Source: Sphingomonas bacterium
GTDB taxonomy: Bacteria; Pseudomonadota; Alphaproteobacteria; Sphingomonadales; Sphingomonadaceae
NCBI RefSeq assembly: GCF_028289855.1
Contig: NZ_JAQGKZ010000100.1
Coordinates: 1-64,000 of the forward strand
DNA length: 64,000 bases
Direction: 5' to 3'
The notes beneath the pieces were generated by a model. It was not told the origin of the DNA. It made no database searches and worked only from the letters and a program-made list of their open reading frames with translations. The position numbers and the translations under genes are program-made. Shown here piece after piece: positions 34,249 to 44,000 of the stretch. The stretch's first letter is position 1, and the number at the start of each line of letters is the position of its first letter.

Positions 34249-36288
34249 CTATTTTGGCATACCGGTGAGACCACTCGCCTCACGTAGCGCCGCGCCGTTC
34301 AATCGGTATCCGTCAAGGAACACAGTTTCGACATGGCGCAGATTGCCCAGGTCCTTCGACACGTCGCCGTCGACCAGGATGATGTCTGCCGTCTTGCCCA
34401 CGACGATCGACCCCACGCGGTCGGCCATACCAGTCATGCGCGCGGGGATGATGGTCGCCGTCTGCAATGCCTGCACGTTGGTGAGACCGGCAACTTCGTA
34501 GAGCTCGAGCTCGCGCACCAGCTCCAGCCCATAGCCGTCGGTGCCGGCCACGATCCGCACGCCCGCCTGATGCAGTTTGCCGACCAGCGCGACCATCTTG
34601 TCGAAACTCTTGCGGAAATCGTCGCGGGTCAGCCCGCCGAACAACGGATAGCCGCCGATCCTCCAGCCACGCACGACCGACGGTGGGGCGGCATCGGCGA
34701 ATGGCGCATATTCGGGCGACAATGCGCTGCCGTCCGACGTCATCAGCGGCTCCCATACGGTCAGGGTAGGATCGATGATCGTTCCCCGCTTCGCTAGCTC
34801 GGCGTAGAACGCCTTCATCATCGGTGAATCGAGATCGACATCCTTGCCGTACATCGCCGGACCCTCGAGCCGCGCGGCGGTATTGGCCTTATCGACGACA
34901 GATTGCGGCATTGCCTGCATCATGATGAAGTTGATGTGAGTCACTTCGTCATAGCCGGCGCGCACCGCATCGAGTGGCCGCATGCCGGCGGGCACATGAC
35001 CGTGGACGTGCAGCCCCAGCCGGTGCGCTTCCGCCGCGGCGGGAGCAATCCACGCCGGGTTCATCGAAGTGTAGAATTTGACGCCCCACAAACCGGCCGC
35101 CTTGATCTTGCGAACGGCGGCGATCGCTTCCGCCGCTGACGACACGGTGAGGGCGCCTTGGGCCGCGAGCGGATCCTTGCGGTCGATGATTACCGATACT
35201 TTGCCATCGGGCGCGAGCAGGTCGCCGGCCGCACGGCGCTTGTAGATACTCAGCGCCTCGTCGATGTCCGACCCCGGACTGCGATAGTTGGTCATGCCGG
35301 TGGCGACGTTCTGAAGCAGGTTCCAGTCGCCGCCGACGTGCTGGTGCGAGTCCCAGAGGCCCGGCAACAGCGTCTTGCCGCGCCCGTCGAGCCGCGTGGT
35401 GCCGGCCGGCGCCTTGAGGGTTCCCGCGGCGCCGACCGCGGTCACCTTTCCATTGGAAATCAGCACGGCGCGATTGGGCAGGTATCGACCGGCGACCGAG
35501 TCGAACAGCAGCACATTATCGACCAATGTCGGCGTGCGGTTGGCTGGCGCCAGGAAACGGTGCGCGATGTCGCGGACCATTGCGGCGGTTGCCTTGTCCT
35601 GGATGTCCTTCAGTTTCGGACCATCGCTCTCATAGCCCGCGGGCAACAGCGAGATCGTGCCAGCGTTGCCGAAGAAACGGTTGTCCGCATCGAGCCAGAC
35701 CGGGCTGGGCGAGAAGCCATAGCCACGGATGAAGGCGAGCTTGACCGTCTTTTTGCCGCCGGGCCCGTCGATCTGCACCGACTGGCCGATGCTGATCGCG
35801 GCATGGCCGGTCGGAAGCAGGTCGAGTCCCTTGTCCCCTGCGGCAACCAACGCATCGACGTCCATCTCGCTCGCCAGCCACGGGCCGCCATAAGTATTAT
35901 AGCGCTTACCGGCGAACGGCGCCGACCCGGCATCGACCGCGGTCTTCCACCGCGCGGTGCCGGTGCCATCGACGCTGAAATCTTCCGTCGCGTCGCCCGA
36001 ATCGGTGTAGCCGCGGATCGCGACAGCAGTTGGGCGTTGGTCGCCGCCCAGTGTTACAAGCTCGTCGGTCTCGGTGACCCAGCCGCGCAGCGACATCGAC
36101 ATGCGATAGGCAACGCGGCCATCGGGCAGCTTCCATGACCAGACGTCCCCATGCTTTCCTGCAGTGGAGCTGATCGTGAAATGCCGCGCGCCGGCGGGCG
36201 GGGCGAGCAGTTGCTCCTTCAGTGTTGACGCGCCGCCGGCAACGGCAGCTGAGGCGATGAGCAAGGAAGCTAGCAGGACGCGGCGCAT
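34249..36288 (-). CDS. Secreted amidohydrolase-family protein
   Basis: A 679-residue protein with a signal peptide and an unrecognised N-terminal domain of about 250 residues, then a composite amidohydrolase domain. Metal-site motifs are DSHQHVG, the GVKFYTSM segment, HVHGHVPAG and the aspartate in IVAGTDGYGLELVRELELY; the C-terminal part has VGKTADIILVDGD. Such proteins act on cyclic amides, dipeptides or imidazolone-like compounds; the substrate cannot be named. It is convergent with the SGNH gene across a 123-base gap holding no clear feature. Confidence 0.85.
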   Translation of the reverse strand: MRRVLLASLLIASAAVAGGASTLKEQLLAPPAGARHFTISSTAGKHGDVWSWKLPDGRVAYRMSMSLRGWVTETDELVTLGGDQRPTAVAIRGYTDSGDATEDFSVDGTGTARWKTAVDAGSAPFAGKRYNTYGGPWLASEMDVDALVAAGDKGLDLLPTGHAAISIGQSVQIDGPGGKKTVKLAFIRGYGFSPSPVWLDADNRFFGNAGTISLLPAGYESDGPKLKDIQDKATAAMVRDIAHRFLAPANRTPTLVDNVLLFDSVAGRYLPNRAVLISNGKVTAVGAAGTLKAPAGTTRLDGRGKTLLPGLWDSHQHVGGDWNLLQNVATGMTNYRSPGSDIDEALSIYKRRAAGDLLAPDGKVSVIIDRKDPLAAQGALTVSSAAEAIAAVRKIKAAGLWGVKFYTSMNPAWIAPAAAEAHRLGLHVHGHVPAGMRPLDAVRAGYDEVTHINFIMMQAMPQSVVDKANTAARLEGPAMYGKDVDLDSPMMKAFYAELAKRGTIIDPTLTVWEPLMTSDGSALSPEYAPFADAAPPSVVRGWRIGGYPLFGGLTRDDFRKSFDKMVALVGKLHQAGVRIVAGTDGYGLELVRELELYEVAGLTNVQALQTATIIPARMTGMADRVGSIVVGKTADIILVDGDVSKDLGNLRHVETVFLDGYRLNGAALREASGLTGMPK

Positions 36289-36698
36289 GATCGTTCCTTT
36301 CCAACCAAGTTGGAGAGACTGACAAGCTGGCTAAACATGCGCAAGCTGTTCGGTCGACTCCTGAAACGACATACCGGGCGCGGCTGCTTTTGTGTCTTGT
36401 CAATCAATCGCGGAACGCTGCGATTGGGCGCAGTGCCGACATCCCGATCGGAGCTTGGTTGGACGCTATTCTGTTTTGGGGCAATCAGCCCCGCCTGTCT
36501 TCGCTTGCCGGATCGTCGTATCGGTAAGTGCCATGTCCAGCCCTTTCATTCGCGCTTGCGGCGCTCGCTCGCAAAAGGCCCCAAGAAAGGTCCCCAAAGT
36601 ACAAGCTTGTCGGCGAACATCGGCAATCGACGCAGCATGCAAACTAACGGATTTCTGGGATTTTTCCGACCTTTCGCGTCCATTCGCGAATAGGTCCT
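36289..36698. other. Relatively AT-rich gene-free stretch next to tRNA-Leu
   Basis: About 410 bases without a convincing gene, visibly less GC-rich than the surroundings. A 127-codon open frame (36310-36693) has no ribosome site, domain or signal. Position directly 3-prime of a tRNA gene makes a remnant of an integrated element possible, but no integrase, direct repeat or att core could be shown. Confidence 0.4.
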
Positions 36699-36785
36699 TG
36701 GTGCCCGGAAGAGGACTCGAACCTCCACGCCCTTACGAGCGCCAGCACCTGAAGCTGGTGCGTCTACCAATTCCGCCATCCGGGC
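36699..36785 (-). tRNA. tRNA-Leu (anticodon CAG)
   Basis: The minus strand gives a cloverleaf with acceptor arms GCCCGGA and TCCGGGC, D-arm GCGGAATTGGTAGACGC, anticodon arm CCAGC-TTCAGGT-GCTGG with anticodon CAG, a long type II variable arm, and T-arm GAGGTTCGAGTCCTC. The discriminator A and an encoded CCA end are present. Confidence 0.97.
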
Positions 36786-36916
36786 CCCGGGAGACTTCAA
36801 CTCAGGTAGGCGGCGCGCTCTATTGGGGGTGCGGGGGGTTGTCAACCGCGCGGGCGGCTTGTCGCAGCAGGCGCGACGCGGCATGGGAAGACTTAGGTTT
36901 CGGCAGTGAGGCGCGC

Positions 36917-37852
36917 GTGAAGGACAAGCTCGTAACATTGATCGGCGGGGGCGGATTTCTCGGCCGCTATATCGCGCAGGAATTGTTGTCGGCGGGCGCA
37001 CGCGTGCGGATCGCCGAGCGCGATCCGCGGCGGGCATATTTTCTCAAGCCGCTCGGCGGGCTCGGCCAGACTCAGTTCGCTGCATGCGACGTGACCAAGC
37101 CCGAAACCATAGCGTGCGCGGTCGCAGGATCGGATGCGGTGGTCTATCTGGTCGGCACCTGGGGCCCGAACTTCAAGGGCATCCAGCAGGATGGGCTGCG
37201 CGCCGCGGCGGAAGCGGCTCGGGCGGCGGGCGCGGAGGCGTTCGTCGATATCTCGACGATCGGCGCCGATCCCGAATCGCCGTCCAAATATTACGCGACC
37301 AAGGGCGCGGGCGAGACGGCGGCGCGCGCGGCGTTCCCCGCCGCGACGATCCTGCGTCCGTCGGTGGTGTTCGGGCCCGAGGACAAGTTCATCAACCGCT
37401 TCGCCGCGATGGTGGCCGGGCTGCCGGTGGTGCCGGTGCTCAAGCCCGGTGCGCGGTTTCAGCCGGTTCACGTCGTCGATGTCGCCAAGGCGGTGGCGCG
37501 TGTGCTCGCCGATCCGGCCGCTCATGCCGGCAAGACCTATGAGCTGGCCGGTCCCGAAGTGGTTACGATGGGGGAACTGGTCCGCTGGCTCGCCACGTCG
37601 ATCGGCCGCTCGCCGGAGGTGGTCGAGCTTCCCGATGTCGCCGGAAATGCACTGTCGATGGTCGGTTTCCTGCCCGGCGCACCGATCAAGCGTGACCAGT
37701 GGAAGATGATGCAGACCGACAATGTCGCGACCGGCACGCTGCCCGGCCTGTCGGCGCTCGGCATCGTCCCGACGCCGATGGAAGCGGTCGCGGCGAGTTG
37801 GCTGGTGCGCTATCGCAAGGCCGGCCGGTTCGGCGCACGCGCCGCCGCCTGA
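36917..37852 (+). CDS. NAD(P)-binding oxidoreductase, NDUFA9/complex I-associated type
   Basis: A 311-residue atypical SDR. The nucleotide-binding motif GGGGFLGRYIAQELLSAG is at the N-terminus, and SDAVVYLVGTWG, ISTIGADPESPSKYYATKGAGE and ILRPSVVFGPEDKFINRFA match the NDUFA9-like family conserved in alphaproteobacteria. The active-site pattern YYATK is present. GTG at 36917 is the only suitable start; the frame upstream runs through the tRNA and is not coding. UppP follows 51 bases later. Confidence 0.88.
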   Translation: MKDKLVTLIGGGGFLGRYIAQELLSAGARVRIAERDPRRAYFLKPLGGLGQTQFAACDVTKPETIACAVAGSDAVVYLVGTWGPNFKGIQQDGLRAAAEAARAAGAEAFVDISTIGADPESPSKYYATKGAGETAARAAFPAATILRPSVVFGPEDKFINRFAAMVAGLPVVPVLKPGARFQPVHVVDVAKAVARVLADPAAHAGKTYELAGPEVVTMGELVRWLATSIGRSPEVVELPDVAGNALSMVGFLPGAPIKRDQWKMMQTDNVATGTLPGLSALGIVPTPMEAVAASWLVRYRKAGRFGARAAA

Positions 37853-37903
37853 TCTTTATCATTTCCGGCACACGAGCGTGCCGCGCCTGAAGGGGTATCC
37901 CGC

Positions 37904-38710
37904 GTGTCCGATATCATCGCCGCCATCATCCTAGGCATCGTCGAGGGCGTGACCGAATTCCTGCCGGTGTCGTCGACCGGGCATCTGATCCTGGCGAGCG
38001 CGCTACTCAAATACGACCCGGCTTACTGGGCGCTGTTCAACATCGTCATCCAATTGGGCGCGATCCTGGCGATCGTCGTGCTGTATTGGCGGACGTTCTG
38101 GGCGGTCGGGATGGGGCTGCTCAAGTTCGACCCGACTTCGATCCGGTTCGTTCGCAACCTCCTGGTCGCGTTCATCCCGGCGGCGGTGCTCGGCGTGCTG
38201 CTGCACAAGCAGATCGAGGCGATGCTGGGGTCGCCCGTCACGGTCGCGGTTGCGCTGATCGTTGGTGGCGTCGCGATCCTCGGGATCGAGCGTTGGACCG
38301 GCGAAGGGAATGTGAAGGGCGTCGCCGATATTCCCCTGCCCAAGGTTGTCGGCATTGGCTTGATCCAGTGCCTGGCGATGGTGCCGGGGGTCAGCCGGTC
38401 GGGCGCGACCATCCTCGGCGCGCTCAGCCTGGGTGTGGAGCGCCGGACCGCGGCGGAGTTCAGCTTCTTCCTTGCGATTCCAACGATGCTCGGCGCGACG
38501 GTGCTCGAACTTGTCAGCAAACGGCATGAACTAGCGGCGGCAAACAGTGTCGGGTTCGGGCTGATCGCGATTGGTTTCATTGTCGCGTTCGTCGTCGCGC
38601 TGGTCGTCGTACGCTGGTTCGTCGGGCTGGTCGGGCGGACCGGGTTCAGCCCTTTCGGTTGGTATCGAATCGCGATCGGTGGCCTTGCGCTGGCTTTATT
38701 GCTTAAATAG
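37904..38710 (+). CDS. uppP: Undecaprenyl-diphosphatase UppP (BacA)
   Basis: A 268-residue inner-membrane enzyme that recycles undecaprenyl diphosphate for peptidoglycan and polysaccharide synthesis. The two family motifs are intact: GIVEGVTEFLPVSSTGHLIL near the start, and MVPGVSRSGATILGALSLG near residue 165. About eight helices. The start is GTG. Overproduction of this family gives bacitracin resistance. Confidence 0.97.
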   Translation: MSDIIAAIILGIVEGVTEFLPVSSTGHLILASALLKYDPAYWALFNIVIQLGAILAIVVLYWRTFWAVGMGLLKFDPTSIRFVRNLLVAFIPAAVLGVLLHKQIEAMLGSPVTVAVALIVGGVAILGIERWTGEGNVKGVADIPLPKVVGIGLIQCLAMVPGVSRSGATILGALSLGVERRTAAEFSFFLAIPTMLGATVLELVSKRHELAAANSVGFGLIAIGFIVAFVVALVVVRWFVGLVGRTGFSPFGWYRIAIGGLALALLLK

Positions 38711-38725
38711 GGCCGGATCGATCAC

Positions 38726-38751
38726 AAATTAGGATCATTTGAACCTAATTT
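38726..38751. promoter_or_regulatory. AT-rich inverted repeat between uppP and gltD
   Basis: Perfect 8-bp arms AAATTAGG and CCTAATTT separated by ten bases, unusually AT-rich for this genome. It could be an operator for the glutamate synthase operon or a weak terminator for uppP (no T-run follows). A possible -10 (TATAAC at 38790-38795) lies downstream. Confidence 0.4.
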
Positions 38752-38866
38752 AGGCGCTCAGCTTGCAAACGCCTTGTAAATAGGACAGTATAACTGCCTC
38801 TATTGTTTGATTTCACGTGACGGCGATCCCCAATCGCGATATCGCCGCTCTTGAAAGGAGCGGGCG

Positions 38867-40306
38867 ATGGCCGGCGACATGCTCAAATTCGTCGATGTGA
38901 CGCAGGCCTATCCGGCCAAGCGTGACGCTTCGGCGCGCGCCACCGACTTTCAGGAAATCGCCGACCGTTACGCCGTGCCGACCGCCGAGGAGCAATCGGG
39001 CCGGTGCGCGCAATGCGGCGTCCCTTATTGCACGGTGCATTGCCCGCTGCACAATCACATCCCCGACTGGTTGCGCCTGACCGCCGAGGGGCGACTGCGC
39101 GAGGCTTATGAGCTGAGCAACGCCACTTCGACCATGCCCGAAATCTGTGGTCGCATCTGCCCGCAGGACCGACTGTGCGAAGGCAATTGTGTCATCGAAT
39201 TCTCCGGCCACGGCGCGGTGACGATCGGGTCGGTCGAGAAATTCATCACCGACACCGCCTGGGAAGAGGGTTGGGTAGAGCCACTGATGCCGGGGCGGCC
39301 GCGCGGCCAATCGGTCGGTATTATCGGTGCCGGACCCGCGGGGATGACCGCCGCCGAGTTGCTCCGTGTCGCCGGATATGACGTCCATATCTACGACCGG
39401 CACGATCGCGCCGGCGGGTTGCTGACCTATGGCATTCCCGGCTTCAAGCTCGAAAAGCCAATCGTCATGCGCCGCGTCGATCGGCTCAAGGCCGGCGGCA
39501 TCGTGTTTCACGAAGGGTTCGAGGTCGGGCGCGACGCGACACTCGAGGAATTGCGCGGCCGCCACGACGCGCTGCTGATCGCGACCGGCGTCTATAAAGC
39601 GCGCGCGCTGACGGCGCCCGGGATCGACGCGGGCGGTGTGGTCGAAGCGCTCGATTACCTGACCGCATCAAACCGCAAGGGGTTCGGCGATGCCGTGCCC
39701 CACTTCGATAGCGGTGCGCTCGACGCGGCGGGCAAGCGTGTGATCGTGGTCGGCGGTGGCGACACCGCGATGGACTGCGTGCGGACGGCGGTGCGCCAGG
39801 GCGCGGCGTCGGTCGCGTGCCTCTATCGCCGCGACCGCGACAACATGCCGGGATCGCAGCGCGAAGTCGGCCATGCCGAGGAGGAAGGCGTCGAGTTCGT
39901 CTGGCTTTCCGCGCCGCAAGCGTTCGGCGGGAAGGATTCGGTCGAGAACGTACTGATCGGCCGCATGCGTTTGGGTGCAGCCGACGCCAGCGGTCGCCGC
40001 TCGCCAGAGCCCGATGGGGCGGCGGGCGAAGTGCGCGATGCCGACCTCGTCATCAAGGCGCTGGGGTTCGACGCCGAAGATTTGCCGCGGCTGTTCGGCG
40101 CGCCGGAACTGGGCGTGACTCGCTGGGGCACGGTGCTGGTCGACAACGCCACGCTGATGACCAGCCTCGACGGCGTGTTCGCCGCCGGCGACATCGTGCG
40201 CGGGGCGAGCCTGGTCGTCTGGGCGGTGCGTGACGGGCGTGACGTCGCGGCGAACATCGATAAGTTTTTGCGTGCTAAGGCGCTGAGTGAGAGGAAGGCG
40301 GCATGA
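38867..40306 (+). CDS. gltD: Glutamate synthase (NADPH) small subunit
   Basis: A 479-residue FAD/NADPH subunit that passes electrons to GltB. N-terminal cysteines for iron-sulfur clusters are in RCAQCGVPYCTVHCPL and CGRICPQDRLCEGNC; the FAD site is VGIIGAGPAGMTAAELL and the NADPH site VIVVGGGDTAMDC. A good ribosome site (GAAAGGAG) precedes the ATG. It is unusual that a DUF2059 gene separates it from gltB. Confidence 0.97.
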   Translation: MAGDMLKFVDVTQAYPAKRDASARATDFQEIADRYAVPTAEEQSGRCAQCGVPYCTVHCPLHNHIPDWLRLTAEGRLREAYELSNATSTMPEICGRICPQDRLCEGNCVIEFSGHGAVTIGSVEKFITDTAWEEGWVEPLMPGRPRGQSVGIIGAGPAGMTAAELLRVAGYDVHIYDRHDRAGGLLTYGIPGFKLEKPIVMRRVDRLKAGGIVFHEGFEVGRDATLEELRGRHDALLIATGVYKARALTAPGIDAGGVVEALDYLTASNRKGFGDAVPHFDSGALDAAGKRVIVVGGGDTAMDCVRTAVRQGAASVACLYRRDRDNMPGSQREVGHAEEEGVEFVWLSAPQAFGGKDSVENVLIGRMRLGAADASGRRSPEPDGAAGEVRDADLVIKALGFDAEDLPRLFGAPELGVTRWGTVLVDNATLMTSLDGVFAAGDIVRGASLVVWAVRDGRDVAANIDKFLRAKALSERKAA

Positions 40307-41055
40307 TCGCGGCGTTGTTGTTCGCAGCGGTATCGATGGCGCCGCAAGTCACTGCACCCGTTGCCCCGCCAATCGTCGCCTCCGCCGATTCGATACGGCA
40401 TGGGAAGGCAGTTGAACTGGCGAAGCTGCTCAACCCAGAGAGCCGTTTGATCGATCCGAGCGGGGACGACTATGTCGCTAATACCAAAGCGGTATTGATC
40501 GCGCGCGGCAAGCTAAACGACCTAGAGGCGCAATATCCCGGTGTCATCGAGGCGATGTTGCGCGCCTCGGTGTCGACGATGAATACGCAAACTCGGCGGC
40601 GCGTCCCCGTCTTATGGGATCGGCTGGCCGACATTTACATGGCCGCCTTTACGAGTGCGGAACTCGACCAGATGCTGACCTTCTACGGCTCCCCCACGGG
40701 CCAGCGGATGATGGCGTCGCTGGATACGCGCATGAAGCCTAAGGCGATGATGGGCGACATGGTCAAGAATGATGACTTTTCGGTGTCCGTGGGATCGCTC
40801 CAGTCGGATCTCAGGGCGACCGTCCCCGGCGTGGTCGCCGACATGTCCGCGACCGACAAGACCGCGCTGTTGATCTTCATGCGCACGTCGGCTTTCGGCA
40901 AAATCGCTGCGACTTCCGGCAAGATTCAGCAGGAAACGCTCGCCTGGGCGCAGGAAATCGTGCCCAAGGATGACGACGAACTGCAAATCGTCATGATCGA
41001 GGCAATGCAGGCATATATCAAATCGAAAGACGCCAAATCGGGCGCGACGTCGTGA
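40303..41055 (+). CDS. DUF2059-containing protein between gltD and gltB
   Basis: A 250-residue protein with a signal-like N-terminus (MIAALLFAAVSMAPQVTAPV). The DUF2059 domain is seen in the middle: YMAAFTSAELDQMLTFYGSPTGQRMM. DUF2059 proteins are exported and of unknown function. ATG overlaps the gltD stop (ATGA) and its stop overlaps the gltB GTG (GTGA), so all three are probably translated together. Confidence 0.85.
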   Translation: MIAALLFAAVSMAPQVTAPVAPPIVASADSIRHGKAVELAKLLNPESRLIDPSGDDYVANTKAVLIARGKLNDLEAQYPGVIEAMLRASVSTMNTQTRRRVPVLWDRLADIYMAAFTSAELDQMLTFYGSPTGQRMMASLDTRMKPKAMMGDMVKNDDFSVSVGSLQSDLRATVPGVVADMSATDKTALLIFMRTSAFGKIAATSGKIQQETLAWAQEIVPKDDDELQIVMIEAMQAYIKSKDAKSGATS

Positions 41056-44000
41056 TCGACCAGCGCGCCCGCCTCGCCCGCGACGGCATGTATCGCCCCG
41101 AATTCGAATCCGACGCGTGCGGCGTGGGCCTTGTCGCGGCGACCGACGGCCAGCCATCCCGGCGCGTCGTGCAATCAGCGATCGATGCGCTGAAGGCGGT
41201 GTGGCATCGCGGTGCGGTCGATGCCGACGGCAAGACCGGCGACGGCGCCGGGCTGCACATCGACTTGCCGCACAAATTCTTCGATGAGGCGATCCAGGCG
41301 TCCGGGCATCGCGCGATGCCCAACCGGCTTGGGGTCGGCATGATCTTCCTGCCGCGCACCGATCTGGGCGCGCAGGAGGCGTGCCGGACGATTGTCGAGA
41401 GCGTCATCATAGAGGCGGGCTATACGATCTACGGTTGGCGCCAGGTGCCGGTCGACGTGTCGGTGATCGGCCGTAAGGCGCAGGAAACACGGCCCGAGAT
41501 CGAGCAGATCATGATCGCCGGGCCGCTGCCCGACATGCAGAGCGCCGAGGAGTTCGAAAAGGACCTCTACCTCGTCCGCCGCCGCATCGAAAAGCGCGTG
41601 ATCGCAGCGCAAATCCAGGGCTTCTACATCTGCTCGCTGTCGTGCCGCTCGATCATCTACAAAGGGCTGTTCCTCGCCGAATCGCTGTCGGTGTTCTATC
41701 CCGACCTCAAGGACTCGCGGTTCGAGAGCCGCGTCGCGATCTTTCACCAGCGTTATTCGACCAACACCTTCCCGCAATGGTGGCTCGCGCAGCCGTTCCG
41801 CTGCCTCGCGCATAACGGCGAGATCAACACGATCCGCGGCAACAAGAACTGGATGCTCAGCCACGAGATAAAAATGGCGGCGACCTCGTTCGGCGAAGCG
41901 TCGGAGGACATCAAGCCGGTGATCCCGGCGGGGGCGTCGGACACCGCGGCGCTCGACGCGGTGTTCGAGGCGATCTGCCGATCGGGCCGCGACGCGCCGA
42001 CCGCCAAGTTGATGCTGGTGCCCGAAGCATGGGGCGGCAAGGGCGAGATGCCCAAGCCGCATCTCGACATGTTCAAATATCTCGGCAGCGTGATGGAGCC
42101 GTGGGATGGCCCCGCCGCGCTGGCGATGACCGACGGTCGCTGGGCGGTGGCAGGAATGGACCGTAACGCGCTGCGGCCGTTGCGCTACACGCAAACCTCG
42201 GACGGGCTGCTGATCGTCGGGTCGGAAAGCGGCATGGTGGTCGTGCCCGAGACGATGATCGTCGAGAAGGGCCGGCTCGGCCCCGGCCAGATGATCGCGG
42301 TCGATCTCGACGAGGGTCGGCTGTTCCACGACCGCGAGGTCAAGGATCGCATTGCCGGTGAGCACGATTATGCCGCGATGATCGGCAAGTTCGTGACGCT
42401 CGACGATCTCAAGGCGCCCGCCAAAAAATCAGGAGGGGGCGATCACTTCACGCGTTTCGACCGCGCCGAATTGATGCGGCGCCAAGTCGCCGCCGGCCAG
42501 ACGATTGAGGATATGGAGCTGATCCTGTCGCCGATGGTCGAGACCGCCAAGGAAGCGATCGGGTCGATGGGCGACGACACGCCGCTCGCGGTGATCAGCG
42601 ACAAGCCGCGGTTGATCAGTCAGTTCTTCCGGCAGAATTTCAGTCAGGTGACCAACCCGCCGATCGACAGCTTGCGCGAGCGGCACGTCATGTCGCTCAA
42701 GACGCGCTTCTCGAACCTCGCCAACATTCTCGATACCGGGCGCGCGCAGGACGAGGTGCTGGTGCTCGAAAGCCCGGTGCTCGACGGGGCGGACTGGGCC
42801 AAGCTCAAGACGCATTTCGGCGGCGCGGCGGCGGAGATCGACTGCACCTTCGCCTCGGGGGGCGACCCGGAAATCTTGCGCGCCGCGATCCAGCGTATCC
42901 GCAACCAGGCCGAACAAGCTGTGCGCGAGGGGAAGAGCGAGTTGTTCCTGTCCGACCGCGCGATCGACGGGAACAAGGTCGGGATCGCCGGGGTGCTCGC
43001 GGCGGCCGCTGTGCATACGCATCTCGTACGGCGGGGATTGCGTTCCTATTGCTCGATCAACATCGAAACCGCCGAATGCCTCGACACGCATTATTATGCG
43101 GTGCTGATCGGGGTCGGCGCGACGACGGTTTATGCGTATCTCGCCGAAGCGGCGGTGGCCGACCGTCATGCCCGCGGGCTGTTCGGCGACCTGACTCTCG
43201 ACAAGGCACTCGCCAACCATCGCAAGGCGGTGGACGAGGGGCTGCTCAAGATCATGTCGAAGATGGGGATCGCCGTGATCTCCTCCTATCGCGGCGGCTA
43301 TAATTTCGAAGCCGTCGGGTTGAGCCGGAGCCTGGTCAACGACCTGTTCCCCGGCATGCCCGCGAAGATCTCGGGCGAGGGCTATGCCTCGCTCCATTTG
43401 AATGCTGAGCTCCGCCATCAGGCGGCGTTCGATCCAGGCGTCGTAACGTTGCCGATTGGCGGCTTTTATCGCCAGCGGCATACCGGCGAGGCTCATGCCT
43501 ATTCAGCGCAGCTGATGCACTTGCTGCAGACCGCGGTCGCGACCGACTCTTATTCGACCTACCAGAAATTCTCGCGCGGGGTCGCGGATTTGCCGCCCGT
43601 CTATCTGCGTGACTTGCTCCAGTTCAATTACCCCGACGAAGGGGTGCCAGTCGATCAGGTCGAGCCGATCACCGAAATCCGTAAGCGCTTCGTCACGCCG
43701 GGGATGAGCCTGGGCGCGCTGTCGTCCGAGGCGCACGAAACGCTGGCAATCGCGATGAACCGGATCGGCGCCAAGGCGGTGTCGGGCGAGGGCGGCGAGG
43801 ACAAGGTCCGCTACGAACCCTACGAGAATGGCGACAATGCCAATTCGGGGGTCAAGCAGATCGCCAGCGGGCGGTTCGGCGTGACGGCGGAATATCTCAA
43901 CGCCTGCGACGAGATCGAGATCAAGGTGGCGCAAGGCGCGAAGCCGGGCGAGGGCGGGCAACTGCCCGGCTTCAAGGTCACCAAATTCATCGCCAAATTG

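Noticed and set aside
36310-36693. 127-codon open frame beside the tRNA
   Set aside because: No ribosome site, domain, signal peptide or coding-like codon pattern; considered as an integrase remnant but no integrase motif is present.
36546-37037. Minus-strand frame containing MAELVDAPASGAG
   Set aside because: This is the well-known false protein produced by translating a tRNA-Leu gene.
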